NCBI RefSeq assembly: GCF_042660205.1
Contig: NZ_JBHSTQ010000003.1
Location: 1-64,000 of the forward strand
Reading direction: 5' to 3'
Source of the DNA: Sporolactobacillus kofuensis
Lineage (GTDB): Bacteria > Bacillota > Bacilli > Bacillales > Sporolactobacillaceae
Length of the DNA stretch: 64,000 nucleotides
In this document: in pieces, positions 34,131 through 42,810 of the stretch
How positions within the stretch are numbered: the stretch's first letter is position 1
Layout of the letters: every line of letters starts with the position of its first letter
Notes under the pieces: generated by a model
Seen by the model: only the letters and a program-made list of their open reading frames with translations
Databases searched by the model: none
What the model was told of the DNA's origin: nothing
Translations under genes and position numbers: made by a program

Positions 34131-34429
34131 TGTTTTATCCCCCTCATAAGTATAATAGTGGAACCCTCTCTCATTATGTCATATTACCATAAATAGGAAT
34201 AATATCAGCAAATACTTATCGACATTTTTCGATATATTCTGATTATATAGTTTTTAATTTGATCCTATATCGATCTGAACCCCAGAGGTTGGATTTTATT
34301 GTCTCATCAGTTATGGGGAGAGTTGGTAACCTTTAAGACTTAATCGAAGACCTGCTCGTTCTCAACTGTCTAGTAATCTTGAATGCCCACATACACACAA
34401 TTCCACTGAATTTTAATTTCTTATTTGTG
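34131..34429. other. Intergenic stretch with an IS3-end-like relic
   Basis: No gene is seen. At about 34274-34296 the sequence TGAACCCCAGAGGTTGGA resembles the inverted terminal sequence of the IS3-family element at 1-127 (TGAACCCCAAAAGTTGGA read on its minus strand). A solo end or an old insertion scar is possible. Confidence 0.35.
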
Positions 34430-35180
34430 CAATCAAAACCACCCGTGTGAACGGGTGATTTGCTCTGCGGCTGAAAGCCTTTATTGCTGGCCAGCCCTAA
34501 ACGGGCACCGAGGCGTTCGCCAACCGCACTACTTTCCCGGCTATCCTAAAAGGGCTGCACTTATTTTTTCTTTGTTTTGCGGTTGACTTCTTCTCCAGTA
34601 AACGGATCAATATGTTCAAACATGCTTAATTGTTCTGCGACTACATTCTCTTGTATCTGGTTACGAATGTATCTTCAATTACTTTCTTGTTTCTTCCAAC
34701 TGTGTCCACATAAAATCCTTTGCACCAAAATTTCCGATTTCCGTACCGATATTTTAAGTTCGCATGTCGATCAAAGATCATTAAACTACTTTTTCCTTTG
34801 AGATACCCGATAAAAGCTGAGACACCGATCTTAGGCGGTATACTGATTAACATATGAATGTGATCTTTACACGCTTCAGCTTCGATAATCTCTACACCTT
34901 TTCGCTCGCATAACTGTCGCAAAATCATACCTATATCTTTTTTTAGCTTTCCATAGATGATTTGTCTTCGGTACTTAGGTGCGAATACGATATGATACTT
35001 ACAATTCCATTTTGTATGTGCGAAACTGTTAACATCCGATGGCATTAAAAAAGTCTCCCCTTGTCTGATGAATTTGGTTGGCGAACCAAAATTTATCTTA
35101 GCACGAAGGGAGGCTTTTTTTGATACATCGCTTGGAGCTTTCCGGAACCCTAGGCATAGCCTAAGGTTTTCATTACATAC
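34430..35180 (-). mobile_element. IS200/IS605-family element (IS200 type, single gene)
   Basis: The element holds one Y1 transposase gene. Downstream of it, near 34438-34460, is the hairpin CACCCGT-GTGA-ACGGGTG typical of the right end. Upstream is a strong hairpin (AAAAGTCTCCCCTT with AAGGGAGGCTTTT, 35046-35120) that shields the gene from outside transcription, and then TAGGC-ATA-GCCTA near 35150-35163, a possible left-end hairpin. Exact ends are approximate. There are no terminal inverted repeats, as expected for the family. Confidence 0.7.
34561..35045 (-). pseudogene. tnpA: IS200-type Y1 transposase TnpA, frameshifted near its C-terminus
   Basis: TnpA is a single-strand HUH transposase. 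Residues 1-124 are family-like, with KYHIVFAPKYRR, the HUH motif DHIHMLIS, GYLKGKSS and GKFYVDTVG-like FYVDTVGRN carrying the tyrosine region. After KKVIED the frame runs into TFVTRYKRM and stops at 34641. One base off, the normal ending YIRNQIQENVVAEQ, FEHIDPFTGEEVN and a lysine-rich tail continue to a TAA at 34561. So a one-base change near 34675 removed the last 35 or so residues. Whether the truncated protein still works is doubtful. Confidence 0.8.
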
Positions 35181-35600
35181 AATAAAAGGGCTCCCTTTTG
35201 GGAGCCCTAACCGTAACGGACATCACCTGGACGGCACTCCAGGATCTCTTTTAACCACCAATTGACTTGATCGGCGGCGCATGGGGAACCTTTCCCACCT
35301 TAATATCCGTATTTATAATATTGACCTTCTTTCTTTATTATAACCTTTTGCTTGATATTTTCAAGTGTATGGGACAATTCTCCCTGACCTTAAACGACTT
35401 GCAATTTTTGCCTGTGGATTATTCAAGTCATAGAAGCTACTGACAAAAAGATACCCATCTCAAGAACCCATCAAATTGGTTCTACTTACATAAGTATAAA
35501 GTATTCACCAGGTTATCCAAATTAAACTAGACATGCAAAAGAAGTCTTCGCCAAGAATAGACGGCGGGGACTTCTTTGGTTTAATATTGTAATAACTTAA
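35181..35600. other. Intergenic stretch with hairpins
   Basis: A perfect hairpin GGGCTCCC-TTTT-GGGAGCCC lies at about 35188-35207 and CCTGG...CCAGG near 35227-35243. A terminator-like stem AAAGAAGTC/GACTTCTTT with inner CGCC/GGCG is at 35537-35578. No coding region is supported before 35624. Confidence 0.4.
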
Positions 35601-35623
35601 TGGGATCTAAAAGGTGGGGTAAC

Positions 35624-35839
35624 ATGAAAATTTTGCGAAAAGATATTTTGCCCGCAGTTCTCTTTATCACAGCAATATTTTGTATATTTTTCAGAAATCC
35701 ATTAGCTTATTGGAGTGCTTTCACGACATGTCTTATCGTTTCGATTATTAATATTTACTATGATCGAAAATTAGCGCATATTGCTATTTACGTTTCTGGC
35801 AACATAATCTTCTTAATTTTACTGATTATTTACCGTTAA
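35624..35839 (+). CDS. Small two-segment membrane protein, unknown
   Basis: A 71-residue hydrophobic protein beginning MKILRKDILPAV, with two or three membrane segments (about residues 7-22, 30-45 and 52-69) and a basic YYDRKLAH loop. GGTGGGG lies 4-10 bases before the ATG. It is flanked by the IS200-type element and the group II intron, so it may be a passenger of this mobile-rich spot. No family is recognised. Confidence 0.5.
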   Translation: MKILRKDILPAVLFITAIFCIFFRNPLAYWSAFTTCLIVSIINIYYDRKLAHIAIYVSGNIIFLILLIIYR

Positions 35840-35945
35840 ACAAGAATATTTTTCTCATGGCCTCAAGGCTATTCATGATCGACTGTCCTTTTTTCTTATG
35901 GAATTCTTTATATTTTGGATCTTGATGTTTAAGAGGTCATTTACA

Positions 35946-36017
35946 ATCGAGTAGGAGGAAACCTTCGGTTTCCGACCTCTCACACCACCGTACGTACGGA
36001 TCCGTATACGGCGGTTC
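35946..36017 (-). ncRNA. Group II intron domains V and VI
   Basis: Domain V is the long hairpin formed by ACCGCCGTATACGGATCC and its partner CGTACGTACGGTGGT. Domain VI is the GGAAACC/GGTTTCC hairpin that carries the branch-point region, ending CCTACTCGAT. Together they make the catalytic core and 3' splice end. Confidence 0.8.
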
Positions 36018-37404
36018 AATAGCTTGAGTGTGCATGCTCGAACAGATGAGTAAGATTCTTTAAACCCATCTGTTCGAGTATTTTATTTGTAATCGACCGA
36101 TGTAGGATATGGCTACAGACAATGCGCCAGTAGCCTTTTCGTGTGTTTGCCCATTCCCATGCCTTTTGTTTCGGCACTTTGAGTTGGATAAGGTTTTTAT
36201 ATTTCGTCTTAACCTTCTTCCAACGTTTCCAGATGATCTGCCGGATTCTGCGCCGGAGCCACTGATCAATGTGCCGAATATAATTCTTCATATAACTGAT
36301 TCCATAGTAGTTGATCCATCCAGTGGTTACTTCATTAATTTCTTGAATGATCTCACGGATGTTACCACTTCGGCTTCTTTTTGTCAGCTGTTTGAGCTTT
36401 CGTTCAAGGCGCTTTTTCGATTCTTGATGAGGACGAAATCCCGTTCCTTGTTTCGTTGTGTACAGGCAGAACCCAAGAAATTTGAGTTTGGTGGGACTGC
36501 CAACCTGGGTTTTCTCGCGATTGACTGTTAGTTTCAGTTCCTTTTCGAGGAACGTGGTGATACTTTTCATGACGCGTTCTCCCGCTTTTCGACTCTTGAC
36601 GTAGATGTTGCTGTCATCAGCGTAGCGGACAAATTTATGTCCTCTTCGTTCCAATTCTTTGTCCAGTTGATCGAGATAGATATTTCCTAGAATTGGTGAG
36701 AGTGGGCCCCCTTGCGGAACTCCTTCTTCAGTCGGGTTCACCCTTCCATTAATGACTGCACCACTCCGTAAGAACTTACGAATAAGCCGAAGAACCCTTT
36801 TATCCTTGATCCGTTTTTCCACACAGTACATCAACTTATCGTGATTCACCGTATCAAAGTAGGATTTCAGATCAAGATCAACCACGTATCTGTATCCTTC
36901 CTCGTAGTAAGCCTTGGCACGCTTCAGCGCGTCGTGGGCACTACGGTTGGGGCGGAAGCCAAAACTGCTATCTGAAAATGTCGGATCGAAGATCCGTTCT
37001 ATTACTTGGAGTATCGCTTGTTGGACTAGGCGATCGCACACAGTTGGAACGCCAAGTTTTCGTTTCGATCCATCTGGTTTCGGGATTTCCACACATCTTA
37101 CGGGTTGTGGCTCGTATGAGCTATCTTTAATCTGTCTCATGAGTTTATCCCTATTTCGTATGAGGTAAGGGAACAACTCGTCAACAGTCATTCCATCCGT
37201 TTCGGCCGATCCCTTATTCGCCTTGACTCGTTTATAGGCTCGATTTAGGTTCATGCGGTCGGCGATTTTCGTGATGAGATCATGCACACCATCTCTTCTT
37301 TCAGTTTCACCGCAAGCCGTACTGCACACTTCTACCGTACCTTCGGATTCCATCCTATTCTTCGATAAATAGTCATCATTTGATGTTGTCTGTGGTTGTC
37401 GCAT
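36016..37404 (-). CDS. ltrA: Group II intron reverse transcriptase/maturase
   Basis: This 462-residue protein splices and mobilises its intron. RT blocks are visible in order: NLNRAYKRVKANKG, RCVEIPKPDGSKRKLGVPTV, SFGFRPNRSAHDALK, VVDLDLKSYFDTVNHDKL, GVPQGGPLSPILGNIYLD, and the catalytic FVRYADDSNIYV. The maturase (X) domain follows, with WINYYGISYMKNYI and LRRRIRQIIWKRWK. There is no HNH endonuclease domain, as expected for class C. The frame is intact, so the intron may be mobile. Its stop lies within the start of domain V. Confidence 0.95.
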   Translation of the reverse strand: MRQPQTTSNDDYLSKNRMESEGTVEVCSTACGETERRDGVHDLITKIADRMNLNRAYKRVKANKGSAETDGMTVDELFPYLIRNRDKLMRQIKDSSYEPQPVRCVEIPKPDGSKRKLGVPTVCDRLVQQAILQVIERIFDPTFSDSSFGFRPNRSAHDALKRAKAYYEEGYRYVVDLDLKSYFDTVNHDKLMYCVEKRIKDKRVLRLIRKFLRSGAVINGRVNPTEEGVPQGGPLSPILGNIYLDQLDKELERRGHKFVRYADDSNIYVKSRKAGERVMKSITTFLEKELKLTVNREKTQVGSPTKLKFLGFCLYTTKQGTGFRPHQESKKRLERKLKQLTKRSRSGNIREIIQEINEVTTGWINYYGISYMKNYIRHIDQWLRRRIRQIIWKRWKKVKTKYKNLIQLKVPKQKAWEWANTRKGYWRIVCSHILHRSITNKILEQMGLKNLTHLFEHAHSSY

Positions 37405-37837
37405 GGCTCACACCTCCGCTGTTTCCAAGATTACTATTGTTCAGCCCTTCGTCCTGATGGACTACTATGGCGTCTGCTGACTTCTTACAATTCATCGCAC
37501 CATCACTGGCATGATTGTTCCTGTGGAAAATCGCTTTCCTCTTGTTGGGAACCCTTGTAAGACCTCCCCGGGTAAGAATGACAACTTTCCTCCCATGTAG
37601 GTGCTGGATTTACTGTAAGAGATTCGGGCAGTATCGGACTTCGCCTTGTTCAGCAGGTTTATCCGTCTCCATTCAGCCTTTGTATCCAGTTTCTGTTCGT
37701 CACCTCAGGAGTTTGCCTCCGGCTTCCTCCAGATTCCATCTCACGGTGGACACCCTTGCCTTTAGCTAACAGTTCCTACTGCCAAGCCTGTAGCGGACTT
37801 TCACCGCCGAGTTGTCACCCATGCCGGGCGCACAATG

Positions 37838-37870
37838 AAAAAAACATCGATGCCGATCGGCATCGATGTC
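37838..37870 (-). terminator. Terminator of the PTS-IIC-like gene, intron target
   Basis: CATCGATGCCGATCGGCATCGATG is a perfect palindromic hairpin (minus strand), followed by seven T and CATT, after which the intron starts at 37833. It is 13 bases behind the stop codon at 37883. Confidence 0.9.
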
Positions 37871-37882
37871 AGCTTATTAAAA

Positions 37883-38950
37883 TTATTTATTTTGACTTGT
37901 ACTGTAGTCTTCCTTGGTAATGAGATGCAGCTTGCGGCACAGCCATTCAAAGAACCAACCGCCTGCGAAAGGAATGATAATAAACACGAGCACAATAATC
38001 AGCAGATTGCTCAATGTGGCACCGCCGGACATAAACCGAATCGCGTTGATTGGTCCGACAAGACCAGAAAAGCCAAATCCTGCACTAATCGGCGTTCCTT
38101 TAATGTCAAAAACAACAGCAAGGATGCCAAGTAAGGCAGCATTTAATACGACCGGAATCAGAATCTTCGGTTTGCGTACAACCGCCGCGATCATAATTTT
38201 CGGTGTACCGAGCAAAGCGGAAAGCGAGAGACCGATTGGATTCACACGCAGTCCGCCGATAAACATGCCCACCGCTGCTGCAACAACTCCAAGGTTACCC
38301 GCGCCGGATGCAATCCCGCTCATACTAATCGCTGTCGCAATTGCGACTGTAGAGATCGGAGAAAGAATGATAATTGAAAAGCTGACTGCAACCATAATCC
38401 CCATAACAATTGGTTGTAGCGCAAAGTAACTGTCCACGAGCTGACCGACGGCCATCGTAATCTTACGGACAAAGGGCAGCATCCATAGACCAAGACCGCC
38501 TGAAACAATACACACGATGGTCGGTAAGACAAGAGGCGCGAATGCCTTCAGTTTATCGCCAACGATGAGTACAACACCAACGGCTATGCTGGCTGTTAAC
38601 AATGTATTAATCAAGTCGCCCATGCCGGTCACAAGGACACCGTTCGGGGTAAAATTCAAAGCTCCGGAACCAATGTACGTTGCCGATGCGACTGCCACCA
38701 TTTGGATCGGATTCAACTTGAAGTTGAAGGCAATGGCGGTTCCGATTAATAATGGGACCGTGAACATAATTGTTGTAACAATCTGCAAGATAATCCCGAA
38801 AATCGGTGCGTGAGGGGCAAGCGCCTTACAGATTTCACTGAGCAATGCAGACGGAATCAATCCGGCAACAATTCCTATTGCTAAACCAGTAAGCACATTA
38901 TTCACGTATTTCTTCACTGTCAATCCTTCGTGCTTCACTTCATTTGTCAA
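37883..38950 (-). CDS. PTS_EIIC_2-type membrane transporter
   Basis: A 355-residue protein with about nine or ten membrane segments. Recognisable are KYVNNVLTGLAIGIVAGLIPSALL at the start, NFTPNGVLVTGMGDLINT, GGLRVNPIGLSLSALLGTPKIMIA and GFSGLVGPINAI, which belong to the PTS_EIIC_2 group of putative sugar-type transport proteins that lack attached IIA/IIB domains. The substrate is unknown. TTG at 38950 is 8 bases after GGAGGG and gives MTNEVKHEGL; the ATG at 39004 lacks a site. The gene stands alone. Confidence 0.8.
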   Translation of the reverse strand: MTNEVKHEGLTVKKYVNNVLTGLAIGIVAGLIPSALLSEICKALAPHAPIFGIILQIVTTIMFTVPLLIGTAIAFNFKLNPIQMVAVASATYIGSGALNFTPNGVLVTGMGDLINTLLTASIAVGVVLIVGDKLKAFAPLVLPTIVCIVSGGLGLWMLPFVRKITMAVGQLVDSYFALQPIVMGIMVAVSFSIIILSPISTVAIATAISMSGIASGAGNLGVVAAAVGMFIGGLRVNPIGLSLSALLGTPKIMIAAVVRKPKILIPVVLNAALLGILAVVFDIKGTPISAGFGFSGLVGPINAIRFMSGGATLSNLLIIVLVFIIIPFAGGWFFEWLCRKLHLITKEDYSTSQNK

Positions 38951-39147
38951 CTTCAACACCCTCCATCCATCTTCTGTTTCGTATTTTTTCTGTATCTTGT
39001 TCATCTCTACCGAGGTTGCTTAAGAATAAGGACAATACTTATAGAATATCCTCTTTAGAAATGAACCTGTGCTTGCTATTCTATCAAGTATTCATCCATA
39101 TGTCGATACAACGCGTTTAATCACTAAAGTTTTTTTAAAAAGAAAAA

Positions 39148-39332
39148 ACTGAGCAAAAACCGCCCAGTTCTTATTTTGCATTAATTGTGCTTTGATTGCT
39201 CGCTTGACGCGGGCGATCCGTGAGCCTCCTCAAACACACAAAAATCTGCGGGGTCGCACTCGGCTCGCATCAACAGAAACGGTCCCGCAGGCGTCTCGAA
39301 TCTTCGCTGTATTTTTATGCAAAAAGGTTATA
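39148..39332 (+). repeat. Dispersed intergenic repeat, copy 4 (best preserved)
   Basis: It opens with ACTGAGC...GCCCAGT, then CTTATTTTGCAT, GATTGCTCGCTTGACGCGGG, GTGAGCCTCCTC, TCTGCGGGGTCGC, GGCTCGCATCAAC, AACGGTCCCGCAGGCGTCTCG, CTTCGCTGTATTTTTA and AAAAAGGTTATA. The 185-base unit fills most of the gap 38951-39411 and serves as the reference for the other four copies. Confidence 0.8.
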
Positions 39333-39411
39333 CATTCTTTTCTTTTGAGCAAAAACCGCTGAACCTTTGTAAATCATAAAAATTCGGCAGTTTCATAGGG
39401 AAAATTAACAA

Positions 39412-41745
39412 TTATTTTTCGATGAATGACCCTGTTGCTGGACGCTGATGACGTGCGAAAATCCTTCCATAGAACATGTATACAGAAAAAGTCGAAAAAG
39501 CGAAAAGCGCCAAGAGAAAGCCACTTATTATGCCTGGTGTTCGATAATCAAAGCGTATATGGTTGGTCCCATCACCGATTGGAACAATCATCATCCCGTC
39601 TGCGTCGAGAATCGGCACGGACACTCCGTTCACTTTGGCCGACCATCCTTTATCATAAGGCACACTGAAAAAGGCATATTTGTCAGCATTAGCCCGAATG
39701 TCAGCAGTAAAGCCATAACGATCACGATGAAAATCGGTTGACGTTTCTTTTGCACGCATCTTCAAATCATGCCGATACCCTGCCTTCGTTGTGGTATACA
39801 GCTCAGATTCCGGCAACGGTACTAGGAAATTTTTTACTTTTGTTACATCATTTGCTTTAATCACGACGGCACGTAGCAGTACCAAATGTTTGAACTCATC
39901 AGGCACATGCTGGAACTGACTCTGCGTAATATAGTAGTCGTAAGTGAAGCCAATCGGCAGTGTATCCTTGTTTTCATAGATATAAATCCAATTGGTCCCA
40001 TTAAAGAAAGAAGTATAGAGTTTTCCACTATCCTGTTTTATTGTGGTCACATAAAAGCGTTCCGATAATAATGGCTTCAGCCCATAAGCATACTCAGGAA
40101 TGACCGTTTTTACAGCTCGTGGTGATCCAATCGATTGATAAAATTCAAAAATAGAACCATTAACCATGCTTGTAAACGAATTTACTGTCGGCAAGCCGGC
40201 AACCATCGCCAGATTCCAGCCATCATCGCTGATCCCGATGCGATAGTTTTCCGTCTTTGGCAGCGCAGCCTTCACCATTCGCCCTGTTTTCACGACGTTA
40301 TTTTGAATCGCTTGTCCGGATTGATAGTCATAGATTGAATGTGTTGCGAAAATATTAAACAAACCAAGTCCGCCGCAAAAAAGAACAAGCATGAGCAGCG
40401 TCGCTCTGTACCAATAACGAGCATTTCTAAATCGCCACACAAGATAATAGGTGGCGGCAAGGCCTGCAGCGGCTGTGGTTAGATAAAAAAGAAACTGATC
40501 ATAATGAAAAACCCCACTCTTCTGAGTCTCGCTCCATGGATAGAAAAGGAGAAATGCCGAAAGCACTGCCAGCGCAGTCGCTGTGATCAATAAGCTTTTT
40601 TTTAACTGGATATGCTCTCGTTGCTCAAGCGCCACAGCGGACATCAACGCCATAATCAGCACCGGCATGTAAAACCAGCGCGCATAATAGGAAGCGTTGA
40701 ATACATAGAAAAAGCTGTTCAAAAGTGGTACTAACGCCATAATGAACGAGACAATGATCATCCGTTTCATCCAATTTTTGCGGCCAAGCATCATCGCAAT
40801 CACGAGCACCGGGCCAAACAGGGGCAAGTACGCACTGCTGGATGTAAAATCCGACGGAAAAATTGCGGACTGATGCGGCATCAGATCCGCCGGCATCAAA
40901 ATAGCCTTAATCATTAGCAGATAGCGACTGCCCATGTAAACCAACGCGTTCGGTCCATAGAGAAAAGAGTCGAGACGCGGATTTTGCAAAGTAAACAGGA
41001 TTGCAGGAACGAACAGGATACCGGCCATCCCAATGCCGAGCACCCCTTCCAAAACAATTCGCGGCAAGCGTTGAATAGAGTTTTTCCAATCCTCGACGAC
41101 ATACCGGAAGACGAAATAAAGGATTAAGAAAACCACTTCACCGATGAAGAAAAAGAAGTTCAGCGTAGCGTTCAATGCGACAGCCGCAGCAAACCAGCCC
41201 TTCTTCTTGTCCTCAACCAAGCGATCAAAACCAACCAATAATAAAGGAAAGAACGCGACCACATCGTGAAAGTGATTGAACATCAGATTAACGGTTGAAA
41301 AACCTGAAAATGCGTACAGCAAAGCACCCATGATTGCATAACGGCCATCCTTCACATAGCGCCGAATATAGGCATAGGCGGTCATTCCTGCCACACAATA
41401 CTTGAGCATCAGCATCGGACCAATAATATAAGAAAAAAAAGATGCCGGAAAAAGAAGACTCAGCCAGAAAAATGGACTTCCTAGCGTATAGAAACTGTAT
41501 GAACCTATAAAATTACTCCCCAAATCGGTCGACCAGTTCCAAAATATATCACCGCTCTTAATAGCACGATTACTCAGCATATTAAAAGGAATCTGTTGAT
41601 AATTAAAATCTCCTACTAACGTAAATAGGCCCTTGTTTGCAAGAATTGAAGGTAAGAACATCAATCCTGAGGTCAGCAAGCAGAGCAGAAATACTTTTAT
41701 ATAATTTGATCGGTACATTTTCTTCAGAAAAATAAGCAGTATCAC
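39412..41745 (-). CDS. YfhO-family membrane protein
   Basis: A 777-residue membrane protein with about 13 segments in the first 480 residues, an extracytoplasmic region from about 500 to 740, and a last membrane segment near the end, the layout of YfhO. Conserved bits include NYQQIPFNMLSN with the acidic GDF before it, WNWSTDLGSNFIGSYSFY, YAFSGFSTVN and, near the end, FFSVPYDKGWSAKVNG. YfhO proteins are GT-C-like and in B. subtilis act with CsbB in adding GlcNAc to lipoteichoic acid. No CsbB-like gene is here. The start is a GTG, 10 bases behind GGAG. Confidence 0.85.
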   Translation of the reverse strand: MILLIFLKKMYRSNYIKVFLLCLLTSGLMFLPSILANKGLFTLVGDFNYQQIPFNMLSNRAIKSGDIFWNWSTDLGSNFIGSYSFYTLGSPFFWLSLLFPASFFSYIIGPMLMLKYCVAGMTAYAYIRRYVKDGRYAIMGALLYAFSGFSTVNLMFNHFHDVVAFFPLLLVGFDRLVEDKKKGWFAAAVALNATLNFFFFIGEVVFLILYFVFRYVVEDWKNSIQRLPRIVLEGVLGIGMAGILFVPAILFTLQNPRLDSFLYGPNALVYMGSRYLLMIKAILMPADLMPHQSAIFPSDFTSSSAYLPLFGPVLVIAMMLGRKNWMKRMIIVSFIMALVPLLNSFFYVFNASYYARWFYMPVLIMALMSAVALEQREHIQLKKSLLITATALAVLSAFLLFYPWSETQKSGVFHYDQFLFYLTTAAAGLAATYYLVWRFRNARYWYRATLLMLVLFCGGLGLFNIFATHSIYDYQSGQAIQNNVVKTGRMVKAALPKTENYRIGISDDGWNLAMVAGLPTVNSFTSMVNGSIFEFYQSIGSPRAVKTVIPEYAYGLKPLLSERFYVTTIKQDSGKLYTSFFNGTNWIYIYENKDTLPIGFTYDYYITQSQFQHVPDEFKHLVLLRAVVIKANDVTKVKNFLVPLPESELYTTTKAGYRHDLKMRAKETSTDFHRDRYGFTADIRANADKYAFFSVPYDKGWSAKVNGVSVPILDADGMMIVPIGDGTNHIRFDYRTPGIISGFLLALFAFSTFSVYMFYGRIFARHQRPATGSFIEK

Positions 41746-41983
41746 AACACAGTAACTCCTTAATAGAAAATCCTTCGGAAATTTTTATTTTTACTTAATT
41801 GTACAATGAAGATCATAGTTTAGGAGAAAAAAAGAATGGCAAGTTTTAGGGAATGAAAGAATTTGAAATTCTTTGCATCAAATCATTCGTATTGTGTATG
41901 AAATTGTGGGATTATAGAAGAAACGATTTACAGAAAATAGTCACACAGTGACCCCTTTAAACAATTAACTGTTAGGCTTTGTT
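41746..41983. other. Intergenic, nothing recognised
   Basis: This AT-rich stretch between the divergent yfhO-like and alkD-like genes must contain the yfhO promoter, but no clear -35/-10 pair or operator stands out. Confidence 0.3.
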
Positions 41984-42050
41984 AAAATCTGCGGGGCTCA
42001 CTGGCACCAATCATCAGGAACGATCCCACAGGCGTCTCACACACTGCCTT
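41984..42050 (+). repeat. Dispersed intergenic repeat, copy 5 (3' half only)
   Basis: AAAATCTGCGGGGCTC, ACCAATCATCAGGAACG and ATCCCACAGGCGTCTC correspond to the second half of copy 4; the first half is absent. Confidence 0.6.
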
Positions 42051-42110
42051 TTGGTCAGAAAAACACCATTAATTTTAGACATAGCTAAATAGTAAAAAGA
42101 AGGTGCGCCA

Positions 42111-42791
42111 ATGTCTTATGACCTATCACCATTAATTCACACTTTTAACGCGCATCGCAATGCTGAGAAAGCACAGCAAATGGAGCGCTATATGCGTAAC
42201 CAATTCCCTTTCTTCGGCATCCCGGCACCAGAGCGCAGGCAACTGGTTCGCGATTTCACGAAAACAAACGGGCTTCCAAAAGCAGACGAACTCCATGATG
42301 TCACCACGATGCTCTGGAATCAGCCTGAGCGCGAATGTCAGATTGCCGCACTCGATCTCTTGCAACGTGCTCGGCGTGTCTTAAATGACCAACACATACC
42401 TTTACTAGAGTGGATGATTGTCACCAAATCATGGTGGGATTCGGTGGACACCATTTCACCGCAAAGCTGCGGTCCACTTTTTCAAAAGTATCCTGATCTT
42501 ATTGAACAGTATGCTGAAAAATGGATCATTGATGACAACTTTTGGCTGCGCCGTGCCGCCCTACTCTTTCAACTAAAGTACAAAGATGCAACAGACGAGG
42601 AACGCTTGTACCGATACATACTGCTGAACACAGATTCAAATCAATTTTTTATCCAGAAGGCGATCGGGTGGGTACTGCGTGAATATTCGAAGACAGCTCC
42701 GGATTCGGTCCAGCAATTTATTCAGCATCATGATCTTAAACCATTAAGCAAACGTGAAGGATTAAAATGGTTAAATAGCCATTCAACCTGA
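42111..42791 (+). CDS. DNA alkylation repair protein, AlkD-like
   Basis: AlkD-type glycosylases remove 3-methyladenine and 7-methylguanine by a HEAT-repeat fold that does not flip the base. The 226-residue protein has FPFFGIPAPERRQL near 32, PERECQIAALDLL, TKSWWDSVDTISP with the catalytic aspartate, NFWLRRAALLFQLKYK, and FIQKAIGWVLREYSK, all typical of the family. It precedes the aldo/keto reductase by 19 bases, so the two are probably one transcript. Both genes could serve defence against alkylating or carbonyl stress. Confidence 0.9.
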   Translation: MSYDLSPLIHTFNAHRNAEKAQQMERYMRNQFPFFGIPAPERRQLVRDFTKTNGLPKADELHDVTTMLWNQPERECQIAALDLLQRARRVLNDQHIPLLEWMIVTKSWWDSVDTISPQSCGPLFQKYPDLIEQYAEKWIIDDNFWLRRAALLFQLKYKDATDEERLYRYILLNTDSNQFFIQKAIGWVLREYSKTAPDSVQQFIQHHDLKPLSKREGLKWLNSHST

Positions 42792-42810
42792 AAGAGGAGG
42801 AAGATCCATC

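Larger units (their letters stand above)
35946..37833 (-). mobile_element. Group II intron, bacterial class C
   Basis: On the minus strand the intron begins with GTGCGCCCGGCATG at 37833, carries the ribozyme 5' domains (37405-37833), then the reverse transcriptase gene, then domain V (about 35975-36017, with GAACCGCCGTATACGG and CCGTACGTACGGTGG) and domain VI ending CTCGAT near 35946. It lies directly after the T-run of the terminator of the PTS-IIC-like gene, the known habit of class C introns. The length of about 1.89 kb is typical. Confidence 0.9.

Noticed and set aside
34577..34801. Plus-strand open frame over the IS200 transposase
   Set aside because: It is the antisense of tnpA.
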